From positions 1 to 40,732 of the forward strand of contig MEDZ01000032.1 in assembly GCA_001724275.1 (NCBI GenBank): a stretch of 40,732 nucleotides of DNA. Reading direction: 5' to 3'. Made by a program: the position numbers and the translations under genes. Each line of letters starts with the position of its first letter. Within the stretch, counting starts at the first letter, position 1. The notes below the pieces were generated by a model. The model did not search any database. It saw only the letters and a list, made by a program, of their open reading frames with translations, and was not told the DNA's origin. Source of the stretch: Gemmatimonadetes bacterium SCN 70-22 (GTDB lineage: Bacteria; Gemmatimonadota; Gemmatimonadetes; Gemmatimonadales; Gemmatimonadaceae). Positions 21,982 through 29,844 of this stretch are shown here, piece by piece.

Positions 21982-23604
21982 CTAGCGCGCTCGCTTGGCG
22001 AGGCGCTCGCTGTACCGCAGCGCGTCGCGGATCCCTAGCGACGGCAACCCCTCGAGTCGCGCCGAGACGGCCTGGATCTCCCGCGGGTAGAAGAGGACCA
22101 TGACCGGCGGATCCTCCATCTCGATACGCTGGAAGGCGTGGTAGATCTCCCGGCGCTTCGCGGGGTCGAGGGTGATCCGTCCCAGCGCGAGGAGCGAATC
22201 GGCCAGCGGGTTCGACCACTGCACGTTGTTGTTGTCCTGCCCCGAGTGGTAGAACGCGTACTGGTCGGGGTCTGGCGGAGTCGTCCACCAGATCAGCGTG
22301 GCGTCGAAGGTTCCGGGGAGGATGCGGTCGCGCACCAGCGCCGCGAACTCCATCGTCCGGATGGAGACGCGAATCCCGATCTTCTGCAGGTCCTGCTGCA
22401 CCGACAGCGCCGACTGCTCGCGCGTGGGGTTTCCCTTGTCCACGAGGAGCTCGATGTCGAACGGCGTGCCGCGCGCATCGCGCAGCGTGCCGTCATGCCC
22501 GCGACGCCATCCGGCACGCTGCAGCAGGAGGAGGGCCGAGTCGGGGGCGTAGGGGATCGGGGGGAGGGAGTCGGCGAAGTACGCCTCGAGGGCGACCGGG
22601 ATCGTCCCCCGGGGCATGTCGGCGTAGTCGCGGAGCACTCCCTTGATGATGGCCTCGCGATTGACCGCCATGCCTAACGCTCGCCGGACCTCGGCGGGCC
22701 GGAATCGTGACTTCCGGAGGTTGAACGCGACGTAGTAGTGCTGGACGACCGGGACCTGCAGGACCTCGACGCCCCGTGCTCCCTGCACGCTGGCCAGGTT
22801 GGACGGCTCGATGGTGACGAGGTCGAGCTCACCGGCGCGCAGCTGCGCCACTTGGGCATTGAGGTCGGGAACGACCTTGAAGAGGATGCGATCCAGCCGG
22901 GGCGCCTCGCCGTGGTAGCGCGGGTTGCGGACCAGCGTGAGCGACGCGCCGGGGACGACTTCCTGGACCATGAACGGTCCGGTGCCGACCGGGTGCCGGC
23001 GATTGAAGTTCGTCGCCGCGGTCAGCGGCTTCCCCTGCAGCAGGTGCTTGGGGAGGATTCCGGCGTTGTAGCCGAGGAGGGTGAGGAACGGGGCGAAGGG
23101 GGCGCGCAGGCGGAAGGTGACGGTGAGCGAGTCCTCGACGTCGACCCCGGCGAGCGCGGCGAAGTCGGAGCGGAGGCGCGAGCCGGACGCGAGGTCGACC
23201 ACCTGGTCGAAGGTGAACTTGACGTCGTGGGCGCTGAAGGGCGCCCCGTCGTGCCACGTCACGCCGCGGCGCAGCTTGAAGGTGATGCGCAGCCCGTCCT
23301 CGCTCGTGACCCACGACTCGGCGAGGTCCGGCGTGGGGCGGAGCTGTTCGTCGGGGCGCACCAGTCCCGGGAAGAGCACCTTGTTGACCATCACCGACCC
23401 GATGTCGGGGGCGATGACCGGGTCGAGGATCGGGTCGTTGATGAGCGGGATGCGCAGCGTCCCGCCATTTCGCGCCTCGTCGGCGCCGCGTCGTGCCTCG
23501 CTTGCGCCGCCGCAGGCGATGAGGGCGAGCACGACGCCGCAGCGCAGCGACCGGTGCAGCACGCTTCGCGGCCGGGGGCGACGGGGACAGGCGCGATGGT
23601 TCAC
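21982..23604 (-). CDS. Peptide-binding lipoprotein, SBP family 5
   Basis: 540 aa from a GTG at 23604 that overlaps the M28 peptidase stop by 4 bp (GTGA). Signal peptide with lipobox L-I-A-C (C31 lipidated), then a family 5 solute-binding fold: G-G-T-L-R-I-P (47-53), A-E-S-W (94-97 region), L-R-R-G-V-T-W-H-D-G-A-P-F-S-A-H-D-V (the SBP5 signature) and P-V-G-T-G-P-F (215 region). Delivers oligopeptides or similar solutes to the adjacent permeases. One TTA-GGC pair at 22672. A longer reading frame up to 26274 is an artefact over the M28 gene. Confidence 0.93.
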   Translation of the reverse strand: MNHRACPRRPRPRSVLHRSLRCGVVLALIACGGASEARRGADEARNGGTLRIPLINDPILDPVIAPDIGSVMVNKVLFPGLVRPDEQLRPTPDLAESWVTSEDGLRITFKLRRGVTWHDGAPFSAHDVKFTFDQVVDLASGSRLRSDFAALAGVDVEDSLTVTFRLRAPFAPFLTLLGYNAGILPKHLLQGKPLTAATNFNRRHPVGTGPFMVQEVVPGASLTLVRNPRYHGEAPRLDRILFKVVPDLNAQVAQLRAGELDLVTIEPSNLASVQGARGVEVLQVPVVQHYYVAFNLRKSRFRPAEVRRALGMAVNREAIIKGVLRDYADMPRGTIPVALEAYFADSLPPIPYAPDSALLLLQRAGWRRGHDGTLRDARGTPFDIELLVDKGNPTREQSALSVQQDLQKIGIRVSIRTMEFAALVRDRILPGTFDATLIWWTTPPDPDQYAFYHSGQDNNNVQWSNPLADSLLALGRITLDPAKRREIYHAFQRIEMEDPPVMVLFYPREIQAVSARLEGLPSLGIRDALRYSERLAKRAR

Positions 23605-25463
23605 GCCATCGCCTCCTCCACCGTGCGCCGGGCATCGCGGAGCGCCGCGACCAGCCGGTTCTGGCCGCGCAGGAGGTGCGTGCGCAGGAAGCCGATGTCT
23701 TCCGGTGCCATGGCGGGAGCGGCGAGCGCCGGCGACAGGTCGGGGAGCGGGGGGGTGGTCTCGGCGGGGTCGTGGAAGAACGCCGGCCCGCGCGTGTAGT
23801 TGACCGGGACGAGGAGGCGTGCCAGCCGGCGGACGGCGCGGTTCACGCGCTGGACGCGGGGATCGGCGATCGGGCGCGTCGCCAGCGTGGCGGCGTGGGC
23901 GCCTAACGACTGAAGCGTGGCATCGAGCTCGGCGATGGCGGTGCGCGCCGGGCCGAAGTCGAAGGTGCCGGCGACCGCCTCCTGGTACCGGTCGAGCGTC
24001 CCGGAAAAGGTGCGCAGCGTATGCCGGAAGTCGAACGGCGCCACGGTGGCGTTGGCCACCCCCATCACGGCGGCCAGGTAGATGCGGATGTCCTTGAGGA
24101 GGATGTCGCGGTCGGCGATGTGGATCAGGTCCTCCTCCGTGTGCCAGGCGATGTTCGCGCCGCACCCGCCGACGGCGTAGTACCCGAGCTCGTCCCGGTG
24201 CGCATCCTTCATGGTCGAGAGGAGCATGAAGAACGAGGAGATTCCGATGTTGTTGAAGGAGTAGTCGCCGGCCTGGTGGGGGCGCTCGCCGTGCGACTCC
24301 TGTCCGGTGACGTCGCGGATGATCCCCTGGCAGAACGCCTCGGTCTCGTCCATCCACGAGATGTCCTTGTACTCGGTGGCCCAGCGGCATCCCGGCGAGT
24401 CGCAGTTGACCTGGGCGATGCAGTGCTCGTAGAGGTCGAGGGCGAAGGCGTCGGCAAACCATGTGCTGCCGGCGTAGCGGCCGGTGGAATGTCCGGGCCA
24501 CCACGCAATCCTGACGCTGCGCTTGAGGGCGCGGCGGTGCTCCCACAGCACCCGGGCGATCTCGAGGAGGGCGGCGTCGCCGACGGCGTTGTCGCCGATC
24601 CCGAAGTCCCACGAGTCGTAGTGCCCGTGCAGCAGGACGAAGTCGTCGGGCTCGTCGGTGCCGGGGATCGTCACGACGGGGATCGGCGATTCCCACCACC
24701 CCTCGGTGACCACGCTCGTGAGGGTGACACTGCCGCCGGCCTTGGCGAGCGCGATGAGGGCAAGGCCATCGGGGTTGTTCACGGCGACGACGGCCATGCG
24801 GGGCTTGCGCGGCAGGTCCCGCAGGTCGGGGGTCCCCCAGACGGTGGTGCAGATCCCCCAGTGCGCGTTGTGGCCGGGGTTCACCGCGATCATGCCGATG
24901 GCGCCGCGCTCCTGGAAGTACGCCACCTTGCCCGGCATCCCGAACCCTTCGCTCAGGACCAGCTTGCCGCGGAGGTCGACCTCGGCGTCGCTGACGAAGC
25001 CCTTGGTGAACATCTCGTCGGCGTTCCGCGCATAACGAGCCGGGACATAGGCGAGGGGGGCGGTGACGCCGCCGGGGAACGGGACCGACATCGCCATCGG
25101 CTTGGCGCGGAACTCCTGCGCGCCGGCGGTGATTCGTGCCGCGCCCGGGAGTGAGAGGAAGAGCGTCGGCCGGTGCACCTCCACGGGGACCCCGAGGCGC
25201 GTTAGGCGATCGACGATCTCGCCAGCCGCCGTCGCCACGTCGCGGGGGTGCTCGCGCTTGAGGGTGGTGAAGCGCTCGATGAGCGACCAGGGTTCGTCGA
25301 GGGTGACGCTGGCGAGGGCGGCGGACTGTTCGGGCGACAGGGACACGGGAGCGGCTGCCGGGGGGGGGCGCGAGGCGCGAGGGCGTCGCGCCGCGGGAGG
25401 AGAGGAGGCGGGGGTGCGCGGAAACGCCGTGAGCAATTGCAGGGTGGCGCGAGGGACTGTCAA
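23601..25463 (-). CDS. M28-family metallopeptidase with PA domain and altered active site
   Basis: 620 aa from a TTG at 25463; the first 40 residues are low-complexity and the start is uncertain (no Shine-Dalgarno). A PA-like insert spans about 130-265. The peptidase domain has the zinc ligands H281-x-D283 (H-G-H-Y-D-S), D291 (I-G-D-N-A-V-G), D355 (V-N-C-D-S-P-G) and H441 (A-W-H-T-E-E-D). The expected catalytic Glu-Glu (G-E-E-x-G) is replaced by G324-H325-S326-T-G, so the general-base Glu is missing at that place. No clear signal peptide. It opens the importer operon, so it probably trims or releases peptides for uptake. One TTA-GGC pair (23901), and the motif in reverse at 25200. Confidence 0.85.
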   Translation of the reverse strand: MTVPRATLQLLTAFPRTPASSPPAARRPRASRPPPAAAPVSLSPEQSAALASVTLDEPWSLIERFTTLKREHPRDVATAAGEIVDRLTRLGVPVEVHRPTLFLSLPGAARITAGAQEFRAKPMAMSVPFPGGVTAPLAYVPARYARNADEMFTKGFVSDAEVDLRGKLVLSEGFGMPGKVAYFQERGAIGMIAVNPGHNAHWGICTTVWGTPDLRDLPRKPRMAVVAVNNPDGLALIALAKAGGSVTLTSVVTEGWWESPIPVVTIPGTDEPDDFVLLHGHYDSWDFGIGDNAVGDAALLEIARVLWEHRRALKRSVRIAWWPGHSTGRYAGSTWFADAFALDLYEHCIAQVNCDSPGCRWATEYKDISWMDETEAFCQGIIRDVTGQESHGERPHQAGDYSFNNIGISSFFMLLSTMKDAHRDELGYYAVGGCGANIAWHTEEDLIHIADRDILLKDIRIYLAAVMGVANATVAPFDFRHTLRTFSGTLDRYQEAVAGTFDFGPARTAIAELDATLQSLGAHAATLATRPIADPRVQRVNRAVRRLARLLVPVNYTRGPAFFHDPAETTPPLPDLSPALAAPAMAPEDIGFLRTHLLRGQNRLVAALRDARRTVEEAMA

Positions 25464-25651
25464 GGGTGAGCGCCATTGGTGTGGAACGTCTCATCCGCGC
25501 GGCGGCCCGGACGGGCCGCGCCGGGGTACGCAGTGCCCCCGAAAGGACACCGTCGCGTCCACCCGCGGCGACACCGCGCGCCATGACGACGCATGCGACG
25601 AATGCGTACGACGCCATGCCACAACGACTTGCACGGCGCGATACGTTGCGC

Positions 25652-25665
25652 GTGCCACGTGGCAC
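25652..25665. promoter_or_regulatory. 14-bp perfect palindrome GTGCCAC/GTGGCAC
   Basis: An exact inverted repeat with no spacer, 87 bp before the Arg/Asp-rich secreted-protein gene, in the 289-bp gap divergent from the M28 gene. Candidate operator; no promoter boxes are clear beside it. I see no gene in 25464-25752. Confidence 0.4.
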
Positions 25666-25752
25666 CGATGCTGCCCTATTCGTTGGCGCAGGCGCCGACC
25701 GCGACGGTGCGGTCGCCACCTGGTGGAGTTCACCAACGACGCAGGAGCAACC

Positions 25753-26262
25753 ATGCGCACCGCATTGTCCGTCTTGATGGCCAGCGCCGTCTTCGCGATC
25801 TCCCCGGTGGCGGGGAATGCCCAGCCGCGTGGCGGCGACCTTCCGTCCCGCGTGCGCGACGTCATCACCGACCGCGGCAACGCGCCTGCGTCGCGCGGCC
25901 GTGACGGAAGCTGGGACTGGGAGCGCTCGCGCGATGCGGATCGTTCCAGCAACCGTGACTGGGAGCGCGACCGGGACCGTGATCGTCGTGACGACCGCGT
26001 CTACAACCGCGGGAAGGGGCGCGGTTATGGATGGGGGATCAGCAAGCAGGAACAGAAGGCATGGGAGCGCAGCCAGCGCGACTTCGAGCGCCGGAGCCGC
26101 AACTGGAGTCGCTACCAGTGGGAGGCGTATCGCGAGTGCGAGCGCGACATGTACCGTCGCTCGCGCTGGGACCGCTACGATGCGGGCCAGCGTGAGGCGA
26201 TGCGCGAGCGGATCCGGATTCGCGATTACTGCGAGAGCCGCGTCGGGCGCATGCGCTGGTAG
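25753..26262 (+). CDS. Secreted Arg/Asp-rich hypothetical protein
   Basis: 169 aa from the ATG at 25753, supported by AGGAG at 25742-25746. Signal peptide about 1-23 (L-S-V-L-M-A-S-A-V-F-A-I, then A-G-N-A-Q). The mature protein is extremely charged: residues 45-90 are dominated by alternating Arg and Asp (D-R-D-R-D-R-R-D-D-R), then Trp/Tyr/Arg-rich segments with E-R-S-Q-R-D-F-E-R-R and two late cysteines that could pair. No known domain. Upstream frame extension is a shadow of the M28 gene. Followed by a strong terminator, so probably monocistronic. Function unknown; such charged proteins may bind polyanions in the envelope, which is speculation. Confidence 0.75.
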   Translation: MRTALSVLMASAVFAISPVAGNAQPRGGDLPSRVRDVITDRGNAPASRGRDGSWDWERSRDADRSSNRDWERDRDRDRRDDRVYNRGKGRGYGWGISKQEQKAWERSQRDFERRSRNWSRYQWEAYRECERDMYRRSRWDRYDAGQREAMRERIRIRDYCESRVGRMRW

Positions 26263-26324
26263 CGGGCCTGGCATCGCGCACGCCGGGCGCCGGTAGCCAG
26301 CGGCACGTCCCGCGGGCGAACTTG

Positions 26325-26360
26325 AAGGGTCCTCCGACCACGCCGGTCGGGGGACCCTTC
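26325..26360 (+). terminator. Rho-independent terminator
   Basis: Stem AAGGGTCCTCCGACC (26325-26339), loop ACGCC, and complement GGTCGGGGGACCCTT (26345-26359) with one G-U pair. Ends the Arg/Asp-rich gene transcript; the tricorn-type gene starts 19 bp later. Confidence 0.8.
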
Positions 26361-26378
26361 CCGATTTCCCCGACCCCG

Positions 26379-29300
26379 ATGGACCGACGCATAGCCCTGG
26401 CGGTGCTCGCCTGCGCCGCCGCCGCCCCCGGTGCGGGGGCGCAGACGCGCCTCCTCCGGCAACCGACCATCAGTGCGACGCAGGTCGCCTTCGCGTACGC
26501 CAACAACCTGTGGGTCGCTCCGCGCGACGGAGGCGACGCCCGCCGCCTGACGAGTTTCCAGGGGGTCACGACCAACCCGCGCTTCTCGCCCGACGGCAAG
26601 TGGATCGCCTTCTCCGGCCAGTACGCCGGAAACACGGACGTGTACGTCGTCCCGGCCGAGGGGGGAGAGCCCAGGCGACTGACGTGGCATCCGGGGGCCG
26701 ACGTCACCCAGGGGTGGACGCCGGACGGGTCACGCATCGTCTTCGCGTCGGCGCGCAGCTCGCCGAATGGGCAGATGAAGTTCTGGAGCGTCGCTCCACA
26801 GGGCGACGTCGAGGTGGCGCTGTCCATGCCGCGGGCCTTCCAGGGAACGCTGTCGCCCGACGGGAAGCGCGTGGCCTATCGCATGAATGGCTCGTGGGAC
26901 GACGAGCGGCGCAACTATCGCGGCGGGCAGAACCGCCCGATCTGGATCATGGACCTGGCGACGCACGAGGTGCAATCGCCGCCCTGGACCGACTCGAAGG
27001 ACATCGCCCCCGCCTGGATCGGCGACGTCGTCTACTTCCTGTCCGACCGGGACGGAGTGCACAACGTCTGGTCGTACGACACGCGAAGTCGGGCGCTGGC
27101 GCAGTTGACGAAGTTCACCGACTTCGACGTGAAGGCGCTCGACGCCGGCGGCGGCATGGTGGTATTCGAGCAGGCGGGGTACCTGCATACGCTCGACCCA
27201 CGCACCAGGCAGCACCGGCGCCTCGACATCACCGTGCGCGGCGACTTCCCGTGGCTCGTCCCGCAGTGGAAGGACGTCGGCAGCCGGATCACCAACATCG
27301 CCCTCTCGCCCACCGGGAAGCGCGCGGCGGTGGAGGCGCGGGGCGAGATCTTCACCATCCCCGCCGAGAAGGGTGACTGGCGGAACCTCACGCGCGCGGC
27401 GGGGAGCGCCGAACGCACGCCGGCCTGGTCGCCAGACGGGCGCCAGGTGGCGTACTTCTCCGACGCCGGCGGCGAGTACAAACTGATGATTGCAGCACAG
27501 GACGGGATCACGCCCCCGCGCGCGATCGCGCTCCCGGAGCCGTCGTTCTACTACACGCCGGCCTGGTCGCCCGACGGGTCGAAGATCCTGTACACCGACG
27601 CGCACCTGCGCCTGTGGGTGACCGACATCGCGTCCGGGCGATCGACGAAGGTCGACACCGATCCCTTCATGCAGCCCGATCGGTCGATCGACCCGGTGTG
27701 GAGCCCCGATTCGCGCTGGATCGCCTACGCCCGCCGCCTGCCGTCGTACTTCCGCGCCATCTTCGTCCACGACGTGCAGGGCGGGACGACCCGGCAGCTC
27801 TCCGACGGAATGGCCGACGCCACGTCGCCCGCCTGGGACGCGAGCGGGAAGTACCTCTACTGGATGGCCTCGACGGACTACGGTCCGCGCACGGGGTGGC
27901 TGGACATGTCGTCGTACGACCATCCGGTGACGCGCGCGATCTACGCGGCGGTGCTGCGGAAGGGTGAGCCGTCGCCGCTGGCCCCCGAGAGTGACGAGGA
28001 GGGGACGGGCGACGGGAAGCGGGAGACGGGGGTGGGCGCGCCGGTGGTGCCGCCCTCGGGTGGTGCCGGCAACCGCGATGCGCGGGTGGCGCCGCCGGCG
28101 GTCACCATCGACTTCGACGGGCTGGCGCAGCGCGTCATCTCGTTAGGCATGGCGCCGCGCGACTACGGCGCGCTCGAGGCGGCGACGGCGGGGACGATCT
28201 TCTTCCTCGAGAGCGTCCCCCAGAGCGGGACGGGGCCGGCCAGCGGCCCGGGCGGGGGCGGGAGCGTCCTGCACCGCTACTCGCTCAAGGAGCGCAAGGC
28301 GACGGTCTTCGCCCAGGGGGTCGCGCAGTACACCGTGTCGCAGGACGGAAAGAAGCTCCTGTGGCGCGGCGCGGGACCGCAGGGGGCGCTGGCGATCGTG
28401 AACACCGAGGGGCCGGTCCCGCAGGCCGGGCAGGGGCGGCTCACCGCCAGCATCCGCATGCTCGTCGACCCGCGCGCCGAGTACCGGCAGATGTTCGCCG
28501 AGGGGTGGCGGAACCAGCGCGAGTACCTGTACGTGAGCAACCTGCAGGGCGCCGACTACGACAAGGTCAAGGCGATGTACGAACCGCTCGTCGCCCACGT
28601 GGCCCACCGCGAGGACTTCGGATACCTGCTGGACATGACCGGGGCGGAGGTGGCGGTGGGGCATTCCTACGTGCGCGGCGGCGATTATCCCGAGATCCCG
28701 CCCGCCAACGTCGGCCTCCTTGGCGCCGACTTCGCCGTCGAGAACGGGCGCTATCGCATCACGCGCATCTACGACGGGGAGAGCTGGAACCCGGAACTGC
28801 GCGCCCCCCTCAGCGGCCCCGGGATGGATGTGCGTGTGGGCGAGTATGTCCTGGCCGTCGACGGCGTCGACCTGCGCGCGCCGGACAACATCTACCGTCT
28901 CCTCGACGGCACGGCCAATCGCCAGGTGACGCTGATGGTGAATACGACGCCCGACATGGCGGGGGCCCGTCGCGTCACCGTCGTCCCCGTGGCCAACGAG
29001 ATGGGGCTGCGCCAGCGCCCCTGGGTCGAGGGGAATCGACGACTGGTGGATTCGCTCTCGCACGGGAAGCTGGCGTACGTCTACGTCCCGAACACCGCCC
29101 AGCCGGGGTACACCTCGTTCAACCGCTATTACTTCGCCCAGCAGGACCGGCAGGGGGCGATCATCGACGAGCGCTACAACGGCGGCGGGTCGGCCGCCGA
29201 CTACATCATCGACATCCTCCAGCGCGACTTCGACGGCTACTTCAACAACCGCGAGGGAGACCGGGTGCCGTTCACCAGTCCGGCTGCGGGTATCTGGGGG

Positions 29301-29684
29301 CCGAAGGTCATGATCATCAACGAGATGGCCGGCTCGGGCGGCGACCTCATGCCGTACATGTTCAAGCGCCGCAAGATCGGGCCCCTGGTGGGGAAGCGCA
29401 CGTGGGGCGGGCTGGTGGGGACGTGGGACACCCCGGTCCTCATCGACGGCGGGACGATGATCGCGCCGCGCGGCGGCTTCTTCGACCGCGACGGGAAGTG
29501 GGCGGTGGAGAACGAGGGAGTCGCCCCCGACATCGACGTCGAGAACATGCCGAAGGACGTGATTGCCGGGCGCGATCCGCAGCTCGAGCGGGCGGTGGAG
29601 GAGGCGTTGCGCCTGCTGCAGGCCAATCCGGTGCGCCTCAAGCCCGAGCCGCCACCGCCGACGTGGGGGAAGCGGAAGCCCTGA
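26379..29684 (+). CDS. Tricorn-type S41 protease with TolB-like beta-propellers
   Basis: 1101 aa from the ATG at 26379 (signal peptide 1-21, ending G-A-G-A-Q). Residues about 25-330 and 340-640 are TolB/WD40-type propeller repeats (F-S-P-D-G-K-W-I-A-F-S; W-S-P-D-G-R-Q-V-A-Y). Then the C1 part with H762 (G-H-S-Y-V-R-G-G-D-Y), a PDZ domain (about 782-865), and the S41 core with nucleophile S986 in M-A-G-S-G-G-D and E1046 in E-N-E-G-V-A-P-D. Spacings agree with tricorn (H746, S965, E1023). Degrades peptides to short products outside the cytoplasm. Residues about 538-575 are a Gly/Pro linker containing a heptamer repeat. One TTA-GGC pair at 28141. Confidence 0.93.
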   Translation: MDRRIALAVLACAAAAPGAGAQTRLLRQPTISATQVAFAYANNLWVAPRDGGDARRLTSFQGVTTNPRFSPDGKWIAFSGQYAGNTDVYVVPAEGGEPRRLTWHPGADVTQGWTPDGSRIVFASARSSPNGQMKFWSVAPQGDVEVALSMPRAFQGTLSPDGKRVAYRMNGSWDDERRNYRGGQNRPIWIMDLATHEVQSPPWTDSKDIAPAWIGDVVYFLSDRDGVHNVWSYDTRSRALAQLTKFTDFDVKALDAGGGMVVFEQAGYLHTLDPRTRQHRRLDITVRGDFPWLVPQWKDVGSRITNIALSPTGKRAAVEARGEIFTIPAEKGDWRNLTRAAGSAERTPAWSPDGRQVAYFSDAGGEYKLMIAAQDGITPPRAIALPEPSFYYTPAWSPDGSKILYTDAHLRLWVTDIASGRSTKVDTDPFMQPDRSIDPVWSPDSRWIAYARRLPSYFRAIFVHDVQGGTTRQLSDGMADATSPAWDASGKYLYWMASTDYGPRTGWLDMSSYDHPVTRAIYAAVLRKGEPSPLAPESDEEGTGDGKRETGVGAPVVPPSGGAGNRDARVAPPAVTIDFDGLAQRVISLGMAPRDYGALEAATAGTIFFLESVPQSGTGPASGPGGGGSVLHRYSLKERKATVFAQGVAQYTVSQDGKKLLWRGAGPQGALAIVNTEGPVPQAGQGRLTASIRMLVDPRAEYRQMFAEGWRNQREYLYVSNLQGADYDKVKAMYEPLVAHVAHREDFGYLLDMTGAEVAVGHSYVRGGDYPEIPPANVGLLGADFAVENGRYRITRIYDGESWNPELRAPLSGPGMDVRVGEYVLAVDGVDLRAPDNIYRLLDGTANRQVTLMVNTTPDMAGARRVTVVPVANEMGLRQRPWVEGNRRLVDSLSHGKLAYVYVPNTAQPGYTSFNRYYFAQQDRQGAIIDERYNGGGSAADYIIDILQRDFDGYFNNREGDRVPFTSPAAGIWGPKVMIINEMAGSGGDLMPYMFKRRKIGPLVGKRTWGGLVGTWDTPVLIDGGTMIAPRGGFFDRDGKWAVENEGVAPDIDVENMPKDVIAGRDPQLERAVEEALRLLQANPVRLKPEPPPPTWGKRKP
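28007..28027 (+). repeat. Degenerate heptamer array inside the tricorn-type gene
   Basis: GGGCGAC (28007), GGGAAGC (28014), GGGAGAC (28021). Encodes part of a low-complexity linker (G-D-G-K-R-E-T-G-V) between propeller and protease parts, and belongs to the same family as the lon and uppS arrays. Confidence 0.7.
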
Positions 29685-29686
29685 CG

Positions 29687-29731
29687 CCAGGGCGAGGCCG
29701 CCCAGGGCGAGGGCGCCCAGGGCGCCACCGC
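29687..29731. repeat. Three 15-bp direct repeats after the tricorn-type gene
   Basis: Units at 29687, 29702 and 29717 share CCAGGGCG; the first two differ at one base, the third is degenerate. They begin 2 bp after the stop codon. Confidence 0.75.
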
Positions 29732-29739
29732 CCATGGAG

Positions 29740-29780
29740 GACGACGCGAGGGCCGGCGATGCGCCGGCCCTCGTGTCGTC
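29740..29780. terminator. Hairpin between convergent genes
   Basis: An 18-bp stem (29740-29757 with 29763-29780, one mismatch) and a 5-nt loop GATGC. It lies between the tricorn-type gene and the convergent glycosylasparaginase, so it could act in both directions. There is no T tract. Confidence 0.65.
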
Positions 29781-29844
29781 AGCTGCACAACGGCTGTGGG
29801 GAGCGCCGCGGCCGCGGGTGGCATGCCGGGCCCTGCGCGCGCCG

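Noticed and set aside
25464-25752. Possible small genes between the M28 gene and the Arg/Asp-rich gene
   Set aside because: Open frames there are shadows without ribosome sites or recognisable protein features; only the 14-bp palindrome is noteworthy.
21982-26274. A single 1430-residue minus-strand protein
   Set aside because: Its first 890 residues are an out-of-frame reading of the M28 peptidase gene and a gap; the real lipoprotein starts at the GTG at 23604 with a signal peptide and lipobox.
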